62,000 nt of DNA from Cryptomeria japonica (Eukaryota; Streptophyta; Pinopsida; Cupressales; Cupressaceae), in assembly GCF_030272615.1 (NCBI RefSeq), contig NC_081414.1:236038233-236100232 (forward strand), written 5' to 3'. Positions 33,801 to 44,443 of this stretch are shown in pieces. Position numbers and translations under genes: made by a program. The notes below the pieces were generated by a model. That model worked only from the letters and a program-made list of their open reading frames with translations, had not been told where the DNA came from and searched no databases. Positions within the stretch are counted from its first letter, which is position 1. The number at the start of each line of letters is the position of its first letter.

Positions 33801-36800
33801 TACAAATGCGGATGCCCCCTTTTGGTTTGCCAACTGGTACAATGTTGGAGATCCATTCTGCATAATCAATTGGTCTAATGAAACCAACATCCAGGAGTTT
33901 CTTGAGTTCTGTTTTGACTAGCACGGCAATCTGAGGATGCATCTTACGAAGCTTCTGCTTGATAGGTTTGGCTCCTTTTGCTACTGTGAGATGATGCATG
34001 ACTAAATCAGGATCAAGCCCAGGCATGTCTGCATATGACCATGCAAAGTTGATCTGACGCTGTTGGAAGAACTCTATAAATTGAGGTTGTTCCTCTGGAG
34101 TGAGAAGAGATGCCAGATGTATGATATGAGGGTTTTCAGGAGTCCCCACATTGTATTCTTTAGTCTCCTCAATGAGAATCGTCGATCGTTCCTGTTGTGT
34201 ATTAGCAGGGAGAATGTCAAACCCTTCATCCTCAGGCGCCTCAGAGAGGTTTTCACCGTTGGATACGCTCTTTCTTTTTACTTTTGTTGGATCAAACAGT
34301 GCCACAGTGTGGTTTTCACTGGAAGATCCATGTTTTAATGTTATATTTTTGCAGCTGAAGGGTTTGGCATCCGCCCCGAAGTATGTTGCGCTATTAAGTT
34401 CAATGGCGAATCCAGCTTTGTGATCCCCGCTTGGTAGATTATCCCTTAATTCCAAAAAGTCAATGATAGCCTCATCGTTTTGGAAGAGGTCAAGACATGG
34501 GGGATTTGGTTGGTTCCATTCGATGAGTTCAGGGTGGATAATGGGCATTACCTCATCGATTAAGTTAAGTTCGGGAGATGTATCAGTGAGGGTTAAGACA
34601 GTGTGGTGAAGGTCGTTGATGGTACTCTCCCTATCAGAATCCGATGTAGGATGAGACGTAGGGTCTATGGAAGATGTTTCCAGCTTAGGTACCCAAGTGG
34701 TCTTTATCTGTGCTTCTCCGTAAATAGGAATGTCTTTGCGTGGCGGAGGTGGTGACGTGTCTTCCTCATCTGAAGTGTTAAGCTGTACAGAATCAAATTC
34801 CCACTCATGTGAGTCGGTCTCTGAATCACTTTCCAACATCCGATTGCTATACCATACTGGGATGTCGCTGGAGTTGAATACTATAGGTGTGATTGGTTTA
34901 TGTACCTTTGAGGTGATCGGTGCTGCAGGAACTGTGATGGGGTTTAAAGGTTTTGTCACTGGAAGTATCGACAGTGTTGATTTAGTGGCTTCTATTGGAA
35001 CGGCTGGTGCCATAGATGCTGCTACGGGTTCCAATATAGTTGCTGCTATGAATGGTTTTATTGATGTGATGACTGCTGTGGATGGGATTACTAGTTCGAT
35101 TGGTGGGATTTTTGGCACTGATGATGGTTGCGGTGGGTTTGTGAGCCTCGATGGGGCAGTGACAATATTGCTTGATGGTGCTTTGATTATGAAAGGTATC
35201 CTCTTTGCAGTAGGTGGGCAAAATGGTTTGCTAGGTTTTCCTTTGAATCTGAGTTTAGGAAGGATCTCTTTTTCAAAACCTAGGCCTGTATTACCTTTGG
35301 GCTTGAATTCTGGTAGCAGAGGTTCATGTCATCCTTGTTTGCAGTATCCCAAAGCACTCTGACCATCATATCCCATTCTTTGCATAATGAGGAGGCCTTT
35401 GCCATATTGTTCCGTAGGAAGTGTAACTCACGGTATGTCAGTGGTGATGGGATCCTTATAGATCCAGTCCGCCAGGTCCTCATCTTGTGTTTCTTCCTCT
35501 TGACTCCTTCCAAGGACGAAAGGCGTCAAGGCACATGCAGGCGTGATTAGTGGTTGCTGGAGCAACTGCTGTGGTTTACCATGTGTTCTAGGAGAAGTGG
35601 GCATTTGTCCCACACAAAAGAGCTGACTCAAGTTGTATTCTCCAGGACCTTCCTCTGCGATTTTCATCTTAAGCTTTTCTTGCTTGGGTATAGGGGTGTT
35701 TGAACTGGCAAGAGAGGCGGGATTTACATATGATGTGGAGGAAATGGCTTCCCTATTATTAGGAACAGTAATCTCCGGTTGATGGCTGATATTATGGCAA
35801 AATGCAAAGGGATTTGCATCGCCCAGGATTGTGATCTCTACACCGTTATGTGGGAACTTGATACATTGATGGTAGGTAGATGGCACAGCTTGCATGGCAT
35901 GTATCCAAGGTCTCCCTAATAATAGATTATATGGCAGAGGAAGGTCCAGAACCTGACAAATTATGTGCTTTACCACAGGGCCAACCCGGATTGGTAGTAC
36001 CACAGCTCCTTTGGACGAACGCTCTGCATCATCATAGGCCTTGATGGTGATCTTCTTACGAGGATCCACTGATTCTATTGCATATCCCAATGTTGTGACC
36101 AACTGTAGTGTACAAATGTTTAGGCCTGCTCCATTATCAATCAAGACTCGCTTGATCCTGTGTTGGTTGACAAAACCTTCAATGTGTAGCGAAGCATTAT
36201 GAGGTTGTTGGAAAGAAGAGTTGTCACTTTCAGAAAAAGTGAGACAAGGTGATGACTTTAGATTTCCAACCATAGCTTGAAATTGGTCCGTATTTAGATT
36301 TGCGGGGACTGACGCTTCTTGGAGTGCGTGATCCAAGATTGTTTTATGAGATGGTGATAGGCGTAATAGCTCTAAAATGGAAATGAGCGTAGGTGTTTTA
36401 TCTAATTGTTCCACAAGATTGTACTACTTTGGGATGGAGGTGGTGCCTTGTGGAGCTGCCTTGATGGTAACTTTGCCGCGACGCGTAACAACATTGCAAT
36501 TTGAGGTGGGATTTTTGAAGGTTATGGTTGCAATTTGTTCACTGGCATCATACAGGTGATTGACAGTGTAGTTATACGCAGCCTGCGTATAATCAGTGGT
36601 ATCAGTGCCTCGCCGGGAAGTGGAAGGACCCCTTTGATCTTGTGATGGAAGTGGATCCTTGAACATGAGATGATCATTATTGGTCGTTTTTGGGTCATGT
36701 CCTTCAATTTCAATTTCTCCTCGATCAATAAGATCCTGAATGAGATCCTTCAATCGGTGACAATTACTTGTCTTGTGTCCTCGTCCTTGATGGAACTCAC

Positions 36801-38187
36801 AGTGTTCAGTATCTCTCCACCATGCTGGTTTGACCTGAGGCTCATAGTTGGATAGTTTAGGTAGAGTGACCAAATTTTGAGAAAGGAGTTGTCGCAACAC
36901 TGTTTCAATGGGTTCCCCTAAGGGAGTGTATGTGCATTTTTGTTTTTGTGGATGAGGTCTTGGTTCATCATGAGATGTGATGCGACCTTGATTAGGAGGA
37001 ACATTTGTGTTATTCTGAGGTGGAGGATTTTGTCCTGCAAACCGAACCACAGGTTGTGCATTTTGGATAGTTCGAGCATCCACAACCCCATCGTTGATGA
37101 TATTTTTATTCTTGTTCCAGAAGTTTGGTTTATCACTATTGAAGCGCGGGCGAGGACCATCTTTTGGTTCATTAAAGATTTTGATGAGTCCTTTCTTGAT
37201 GAGTGCCCTTTCACATTTTATACCCTTGGTGATCATATCGTTAAAGGAGTCTGTGTCTTTGACATCCAGGTGAAATTCCATTTCTTCGTTTAAGTTGGAA
37301 ATGAAAATTTCCACTAGTTCTTGTTCAGGTAACTGAAGAGAACGTCTGCTAGACATTTGGCGCCATCGTTGCAGGAATACTGAGAATAATTCACCTGGTT
37401 TTTGTTTGGTGTTGCATAGATCAGCCATGGTGATGTCACGTTCAATGTTATGAGAGTAATGAGATAGGAACTTCTGGATGAGTTCCTCAAATGTTCTAAT
37501 GCCACCTGGTAGTCGGGAAAACCATGATGTGGTGGTTCCTCCCAAGCTTTGGGGAAAAAGGCGCATTAGGTATGTGTCCTCATAAGCCACTTCAAGACAA
37601 GCGGAATGAAATTCTCGGACATGATCACGGGGATCCCCCTTTCCTCTATATTTTTCAAATTTGGGTGTTTCGAACCCATGTGGAAAGGGTGGCATATAAA
37701 GATTCCTATCAAACAGATAGGGACAGATGTCGTTAAGTGAGAATTGATTGGTCTTAACACCACTATGAAGTTGTTGGGCGAGATTCTCGACTTGTTGCCG
37801 CAACATCTCCATTTCATTTGGAGGAGGAGGTGGTGGGTTACCTCGAGGAATGTTATATCTGATGTGATCTCTACCTCTTTCCTCCTCATGGCGACTTTGT
37901 CTTTCTGATGCTTGTCTTAATTGGGCAAGATCAAAGTCCGAGGGGAGTTTGGCTCCTTCTTGAGCGAGTTTTAAGAAGTGAGCATCCGCATTGCTCCTTA
38001 ATATTTCATCAAATAATCTGTTGAAGTGAGGGTTATGTTGAGCCCTTTCAATTGTTGAAGGAGTGGGAGTACTTGGGTTTTCATCAGTTACAGTTCCTCC
38101 AAGTGCTTCTTGAAATTCATTGAGGTTGTCTTCTTCTTCCTCAATTTCTATTTCTCGTTGCCTTGATCGCGATCGGGTTTGAGCCAT
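30883..38187 (-). pseudogene. Gag-Pol polyprotein of the minus-strand Tat element, five in-frame stops
   Basis: One frame of about 2,435 codons runs without a frameshift. Gag starts at 38,187 (MAQTRSRSRQRE) with a capsid-type region near 37.3-37.7 kb and a C-x2-H-x4-H-x4-C knuckle (CEFHQGRGHKTSNC) near 36.8 kb. Protease has LIDNGAGLNI near 36.14 kb. A broken G-patch lies near 35.35 kb. RT has YVDDLL near 33.5 kb. Then come RNase H, a second archaeal-type RNase H (YFDGSY near 32.62 kb), and an integrase with H-H-C-C finger and D, D, E core (32.0-31.4 kb). The dual RNase H places it in the Tat lineage. Stops lie at 36424, 35428, about 35,323, 32935 and 31102. Three of the TGA stops could come from CGA and the TAG from CAG or GAG. 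It ends HLKRFYT at 30,883, like the + element. Confidence 0.92.
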
Positions 38188-40880
38188 TTTGTTTGTAAGT
38201 TTGTGTTGAAGTTGATTGAAGATGATGATGAGTTATTGATGAAAGATTGATGATTGGTGATTTGTGATTTGTATTGTATGGGGATCTCTAGCACTTTAAG
38301 GTAGATGTAACCGAAATTCCTTTTTTGAATTGCTTGTTTGTTTTGAGGAGTTTGGATGTGATAAGGTGTAGAGAAATCTGAGATGTGTTACAGATTTTGA
38401 CTACCTAGCAATGAGAGGATTCACTCATGAACTAGTTTTAACCTGCGTAGATGTGTCTCTTAGGATGAGCTTATCCTAGATGTAGAAACAATCTAAAAGT
38501 GATGTGATGTGTTTGATTTCAAGCAATATCTAAAAGAGAACTTGGGACAAGAACCTCTTAATGTTTTGAGAGTTTTGGGATGAATTGATGATGGAATAAT
38601 GATGTATGAATGAGATGATGGATGTTTTGTTTTCAACTTCAATAAAAACTTTGTGTTACAAATGGAACAAACTCTACCTCTTCCCTTTCAGGTGTTGTAG
38701 GTATTTCTCGAGCTATGTTGTAGGTGATACAGATGTTTGGGAAGAAGTTGGGATTAATCTTTCCTCCTTGATTTTTGTGATAACTCAGAGCTCTATATTG
38801 CATAAAAGCTCTGCGGTTCAATGATTCTGAATCAAACTCGTTTGTTTTACCTTGAAGGTATAGATGCATGCGATGTAGAAAGACTCTATGGGAGACAAAG
38901 ATTTGTTGATTGATATAGAAGAATTTCCTCCTTTTGATTAAAGCCTTTGAGCTTAGTGGTCTCCTTTTCAAGGTGATATTCTGATGACACTTCTTCTTTC
39001 GCAAGATGTGAAGAATGGTCATAAAAGTTGTGACTCTGTGTTGTTTGCACTTTGTTTTTGGTATTTTTGTTGTTTTTGAGAAATGTTGGATGAATACTAT
39101 GTTTTTGGGATTGATTTTCTGATTTTTCTTTGACAAGAAAACAAAGCAAGCACACAAACACAAGAATGTTGCCTCAAAGGCACAAATGAGTATGGGTCTA
39201 GATCAACCCAATCCTTGGACTTGTATATGAACCTTCCTTTAGATTTATTTTAAAGTGTATTTCCAAAGCCTGAAGTCGGCTCAATTTGCACTAGGTCTGT
39301 AAAACGAACACACTTCAAACACTTTTTATCCCTAAGGTCAAATGGCCAGTTGTGATAAATTTAGCCCACATCTTGATATTTCTTCGACTTTGGTACTACA
39401 TACCTTATGAATCCCGCCGTGGCAGGTAAGGATGTGATATACTAAGTCTTGCATGAGCATAACAAATAGATGATCCCTATGATGGGGGAGTCACCACTTT
39501 TATCAAGCCACAAGTGACTTTTCAAAAAGCTATGTTTCTACTCAAGGAAATATGTATGGTGAGTATCTTGGGAGCAAAACCATCTATGCTCTTGCACTAA
39601 ATTATATCTCAAATATCCTCAATCAATAGAACGGGTGGGCTACTACTTAAAGGTGTTTAGTCATGTTCGATGTTTTTGGACATAAGTTCATTCTGCAGTG
39701 ACTCACTTAAGAGCCTTGTAACTGGTGGTGGGGCCCATTTGTCCTTTCAGCCAGTTATACTGTAGGAACAGCTATACCCAAGGCTACAGCTTTCGCTCTC
39801 ACCTGATTTCTATAGCGGCTCGAAGGATTTACCGCTCGAGGTCGTTCCCAAGAGTATCGATCCCTTGGCAGGCCTCTCTTAAAAAGATAAAATGTGAGTG
39901 TTACTAACACTTTTCTCTTGCACCTAGGACCACGAAAGCCAAGGGAGAGGATAGTGTGTGTTAGAAGTAGGACCACTCGACCAACTCTTTGCACAAGTGT
40001 GCCAAGCACGAAAAACACTTGTTCTTTTTAATCTATCATTGCAATGTGATCTAACTATTTGGAGATGTTGCTCCAACAATCATGATGTTCTTTTTAATTT
40101 TCAAAGGCAATCGTTTGAGTAAACTAGAATTTGAAAATCCTGGTCAACTTAATGAAAAACGCGTTTGCATGAAGTAAAATTGCTTTGAAAATGAGACAAG
40201 TTGATTGTGAATTTTATTTGCACCAAAAATGGAAGTGTGGATTGTGAGTTTTATCTTGATGCAAGAAATAAAATTTGCCTTGTTGATTTTAAGCACCAAA
40301 ACAAAGTTTGTTTCCTAACTTGCAAAAAAAAAAAGAAGTTGTTTTTGTATAAGTTTGTGGTTCTTTTTACCTTGGAACAATGAAATTCTTTTTAAGAGCC
40401 CCAAACAAATGTGTGATTCTTTTTTTAAAAGCCCAAATTTGAAATGTGAAGTTAATTTTAAACCAAAATAAAAAGTGAATTCATTTTTAAAACCAACTTA
40501 AAAAAACAAGTTAGTAAAAAATATAAATCTACTTTTTAATCTAATTTAAATCTGCACAAAAGAGAAAAATAGTTAGTAAAATCCGCCTATTTGGTGGGCT
40601 TCTACAAGCCTAATTTTATTTATTTTTGGTTACAAGGTGATTTGTACAACGTTTTGTTACAATAGCGCTAGTCTGCGTTTGAACAGAGGCACTATTTAAC
40701 ATAAACGCACTAAAAGAAAGGGAAAGACAGAGAAGGGAAAAAGTACTGAAACAGGGTGAATAGCGCCAAAATAATGTCAAATGCACCAAAACAGTGTCAA
40801 AAGCGCAACCTGTGTGACATTTTCAACATTCAAACATGTTATTGGTTAAAAAAAAAAAAAAAAAAAAAAAATTGATCTTT
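38188..40880 (-). other. 5' leader of the minus-strand Tat element
   Basis: About 2.7 kb lies between primer site and gag ATG. No gene is convincing: the 174-codon frame at 38,639-39,163 is Lys/Asn/Phe-rich low-complexity sequence. A run of about 23 A (T on the sense strand) lies at 40,849-40,871. At 40,763, 40,783 and 40,803 (+ coordinates) GCGC/GCAC words recur at exactly 20 bp as part of three ~20-nt units (sense GCGCTTTTGACACTGTTTTG and relatives). Confidence 0.6.
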
Positions 40881-40910
40881 TTGCGTGTTCGATTCACGTC
40901 GGGTTCACCA
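40881..40910 (-). other. Primer-binding site, tRNA-Trp-like, about 30 nt
   Basis: On the sense strand TGGTGAACCCGACGTGAA begins two bases after the 5' LTR and continues for 12 more bases. Read on +, 40883-40910 folds as tRNA positions 49-76: a five-pair T-stem GCGTG/CACGT around TTCGATT, then CGGGTTC, A and CCA. From memory this is the plant tRNA-Trp 3' half. A usual primer site is about 18 nt; this match covers the whole T arm. Confidence 0.75.
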
Positions 40911-40912
40911 AA

Positions 40913-42719
40913 TGATATCATGGAAATGGGGACAAGGCAACAACAAAGCTCAATGTTAATAAGTTAGTTTCAACCATAAAAACAAAACAAAGAACTAAAA
41001 ACCATTCCAAACATATCAAGAGAGATTTCAAAAAGCATGAAAGAAGTTTAACAAAATAAAAGAAAGGAGAAGAGCCTCCCTAAGATGCTTCCATGATGCC
41101 TTTTGATGCTTCTCCCTTGTTTCTCTCCTCTCCAAGTCCCAAATGAGTGTAGCTCTCAGCTTTTAGCACTAGCCATGGATGCCATATGGAGATTCAAGAT
41201 GGTTGAATATGATAAGCAAATACTATGCAAGAGTAGATAGTGATGCTATGAAAAAGCTCTATGCTAATGCCAGTATAACAACAATACTCTAAAAATGCTT
41301 CCTTTTGCTTGAGGAGAAGGGTTCTATTTATAGAAGAAATGGGGAAATGAAGGGTTAAGATTGAATGGTTTAATCAAGGGCCAAGTTTGAAAGTTGGGGA
41401 TCCATGTGCACAATTGGCACCAATAAAATGGTGACAAGTGTCAACATAGGATTGGGTTGAGAGAGGAGGTTGGAGGCATTAAAGGCCTGAGAAGACTTCA
41501 TGGTTATCTAGAAGGTAAGGGTCAAGTCTAAATTAAGATTACCCATTGGATTAAGAGTTAATCCAAGGATAAACCTTTGTGCAAATGATTAAGAGATAAT
41601 CATGGTCAAAGCATTAAAGGCTTGATGAGACCTTTGGGTTGGGTAGAGGTTGAGTCAAAACAAATGTTTTAACCATGTGGGAGGGTTGAATTAACCATTA
41701 ATGGTCATTGGAGACTTTTGGGGATTAAGTGGTTGAAGGTTGAAAGCTTTCAAAGGTTATCCAAGACTTTGAGGGTTAATTTGTTGAACACACAAAGCAT
41801 TAATTGCTTTTCAAAGACTTTGGAGTCTTTGAGAAGTGACTCCAATTTGCTTAGGAATGTGACAATATTTAGGGGATGGATTAAGTTAATTAGGAAGGGG
41901 TTAGAAGAATCTAGAAGGGGATTAGATTTTGCAAGTGGATTTGGTGGGTGAGGGAAAATAGGATTTTATTAAAATAAAAATTCATTTATTTCAATAAATG
42001 TGTGCAAGTTGTATTTGGATAAATATTCAAATAAATATTAATTTATTTAAATGAGAAAAATGAAGATAAAGCATTAAAATGCTTGAAGACTTTGAGGGGA
42101 ACCATTAAAGGCTTGAAGACTTTAAGGAAAACCATTAAAGTCTTAAGAAGACTATAGAAGGAAGCCATCAAGTTTAAAGACTTTAAAGCCATCAAGTTTG
42201 AATACTTTAAGGGAAACCATTAAAGGTTTCAAGTGGGTGAGGATAAATAGGATTTTAAATAAATAATTTATTTAAAATAGTTGTGCAACTTGCTTTTGTA
42301 GGAAATTACAAGTGGGTGGAGGATAAAGGTGATTTAAATAAATTATTTATTTAAAATAATTGTGCAACTTGCTTTTGTAGGAAAATACAAGTGGGTGGAG
42401 GATAAAGGTGATTTAAATAAATGATTTATTTATTTAAATGTGAGAGGTGGGATTTTGGGGGATTTAAATAAATATTAATTTATTTAAATGTGAGAGAAGA
42501 TTTAATTAAACAAATATGATTTATTTATTTAATTAATGGTATGAATTTGGTTAAGTGAATTAAATCAAATAAATTGAATAATTTATTTAATTAATAGGAG
42601 AAGAGGGTTAAGATGAATTAATTAAATATATTAATTTAATTAATTATTAATTGATGGTTAAATAATCAAATAAATATTAAATATTCATTTAATTAAGTGG
42701 ACAGATTTATGTGACTACA
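40913..42719 (-). repeat. 5' LTR of the minus-strand Tat element
   Basis: 1,807 bp, the same length as the 3' LTR. The differences seen are TGATATCA for TGATGTCA at the tip and two more substitutions within the next 30 bp (40,941 and 40,951 region). Sampled stretches elsewhere were identical. It would drive leftward transcription. Confidence 0.95.
41324..41333 (-). promoter_or_regulatory. Candidate TATA box of the 5' LTR
   Basis: CTATAAATAG on the sense strand is a textbook plant TATA element in the interior of the LTR. The start site should be about 30 bp downstream (near 41,295). Assigned by sequence only. Confidence 0.6.
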
Positions 42720-42724
42720 CAATA

Positions 42725-42836
42725 TAAAAAGAAGTGCAAACATTACTTACAAAAAGTTGACACCTAAGGGGTCATATGGTGTCCTAATGGGTCATAGGAC
42801 ATAATATGACACCTTAGGACACAATATGACCCTTCC
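42725..42836. repeat. Dyad satellite resuming after the Tat insertion
   Basis: About 40 bp of other sequence is followed by ACCTAAGGGGTCATATGGTG and related units, the same satellite as 24,215-26,655. With the target duplication this shows one array was split by the insertion. Confidence 0.85.
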
Positions 42837-43017
42837 CCCCTCTCTCTCTCTCCCTCCCTCCCACTCTCTCCCCTAATCTCTCTATATCCCCCTCTCTCTC
42901 TCTCTCTCTCTCTCCCCTAATCTCTCTATCTCTCTCCCTTTCCCCTTCCCATCTCTCTCTCTCTCTCCACCCTAATCTTTCTCTCTCCCTCTCCCCTAAT
43001 CTCTTTATCTCTCTCTC

Positions 43018-43069
<52 letters not shown>

Positions 43070-43090
43070 TCACTCCCCCCTCTCCCTCTC
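42837..43090 (+). repeat. (CT)n block of the second transposon arm
   Basis: CT-rich simple sequence with CCCCTAATCTCTCT interruptions is equivalent to 19,613-20,541. As there, it lies between the dyad satellite and a 17-bp palindrome block. Confidence 0.9.
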
Positions 43091-43202
43091 CCTAATATCA
43101 TATACTAATTTATTTATAAATTAATATATTGTATATTAATATATTAATAAACAATAGATTAATTATGTGCAAATTTAGTTATTGAATTTACTTATATAAA
43201 TC

Positions 43203-43262
43203 AGATATCCGATATAATCGGATATCCTATTGTACCAGATATCTAATTCTATCAGATATCCA
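43203..43262. repeat. Four GATATC palindromes at exact 17-bp steps (second arm)
   Basis: Cores AGATATCC, GGATATCC, AGATATCT and AGATATCC are centred at 43206.5, 43223.5, 43240.5 and 43257.5. This is the cleanest example of the block in the window. Confidence 0.9.
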
Positions 43263-43269
43263 ATTTTTG

Positions 43270-44117
43270 TTGTACAAATTTCAAATTTGAAATTTTGACT
43301 CGGGAATGCTTTGGGATTTGGCTTGGAAGTGACAAGCCTAGAAAGTCAACTGAAAAAACGTGTTTTTTAGTATTCCTTGATTTTCCAAACTTTACACTAG
43401 TGGCTGGCGACTTTTTTTATAGCCAAAATTGATAAAACGAAAAGGATTTTTTAAGGATGTTCTCAACTTTCCAACAATAAGGCTTGTCTTATTTCGACTT
43501 TAATAAATAATTATTATTTTATTTTCTAATTGAATTCTGACAAAAGTCTTGATTGATAGACTGATTGAAAAACATTCATAACTTTCAAACAGTATAACAT
43601 TTTTTGAATCCAAAACATGCGTCACATCCTATGATTCGTCTGCTATAGGGAAAAATTTAAAAAAATTGAATTTCATAGGGTTTTGACCAAGTTAAGGTGG
43701 TCAAACGTAGGAGTTTCTAAATTTTTGAAAAGTTGTAGTAAAAAATTCATAAATAATTATTTACTTTATAAAAATTATAAAAAAATATGTGTCACATCTG
43801 GACATGAGTCTAATACTTTTATTGTGATTAGGGTGGTCATACATACGCCTACTTCTTATCTTTTTCCTGAAATTTTAGTACCACTGCATTGAAATTTCAA
43901 ATTTTCATCAAATAGGATTTTTTTTTTCCAAAAAACAACTAGTAGCTTAGAAACTACATTCAATTTTCTATAGATTCTCTTCTTACATATTTTAAAAATA
44001 ATGTTCATAACTTATTCAAATTTTCATGTCAAGTTGCATAACTCTGATTTTTTGAAATTTCATTGCCACTTAAGGGCCTGTTTTGGCACACCATGATCCT
44101 GCACATACCCTTACATG
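43270..44117. mobile_element. Second copy of the transposon right subterminal region and tip
   Basis: It is collinear with 20,740-21,603 from TTTGACTCGGGAATGCTTTG to CCATGATCCTGCACATACCC, with scattered substitutions and small indels. The sequences part company after ATACCCT. No transposase or left end of this copy is in the window, so it is a partial element or a solo arm. Confidence 0.85.
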
Positions 44118-44443
44118 AACTACAAAGATAGCATCTACAAATGCTCAAGTATAGTTCTGGTTAAACACACAGTCTTCTCTACAACACTTATCTTCTCTCC
44201 TTCACTTCCGAAAGATGAAATCACTTATTCACACATACAACTTGATCATACATACTTTCAAAGATCATAGATGTACATCTTACATGATTATTACATTCAT
44301 TTATACATGACATCAACCCATGAAATATAGCTCGGCTAAACCCTCAACACAAATTACAAACTAATAACCTCACACGCTACAACAACATATGTAGACCCAA
44401 ACAATGTTGGCTAAGACATATCTGATAGTTCTGATACTAAATA
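44118..44443. other. Unassigned, possibly LTR-derived
   Basis: No gene is seen. On the - strand it contains a TATA-like TATAAATG (near 44,306), and TAGTATCAGAAC at 44,427-44,438 resembles the initiator-Met primer site TGGTATCAGAGC with two mismatches. It could be internal sequence after an LTR or a piece of another LTR. Confidence 0.3.

Larger units (their letters stand above)
26661..42719 (-). mobile_element. Complete Tat-type Ty3/Gypsy retrotransposon, young
   Basis: Two 1,807-bp LTRs (26661-28467 and 40913-42719) enclose one gag-pol reading frame on -. The 5-bp target duplication CAATA lies at 26656-26660 and 42720-42724. A primer site sits two bases inside the right LTR and a purine tract inside the left LTR. 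The total is 16,059 bp. Equal LTR lengths, with differences noticed only at three sites near one end, indicate recent insertion. It sits in the dyad satellite. Its polyprotein has five in-frame stops but no frameshift that I can see, so its proteins could not be made as one chain without readthrough; it may have been moved by another copy. Confidence 0.95.

Noticed and set aside
34730-35362. 210-codon forward ORF
   Set aside because: It is antisense to the Pro/Thr/Ile-rich linker before RT of the minus-strand polyprotein; its Gly/Ser/Val-rich composition is the mirror of that linker. No independent support.
38639-39163. 174-codon minus-strand ORF upstream of gag
   Set aside because: Low-complexity Lys/Asn/Phe-rich frame in the element leader, overlapped by another frame of similar quality. 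No motif and no homologue in the other Tat family.
40881-40910. tRNA-Trp gene
   Set aside because: Only the T arm and acceptor 3' strand are present, with CCA in the DNA and an LTR two bases away. It is a primer-binding site, not a gene.
7611-44117. One huge transposon from 7,611 to the second right tip at 44,117
   Set aside because: A right tip already occurs at 21,597 with a complete arm, so the 44,117 tip is better read as a second, partial copy. The retrotransposon between was inserted later.
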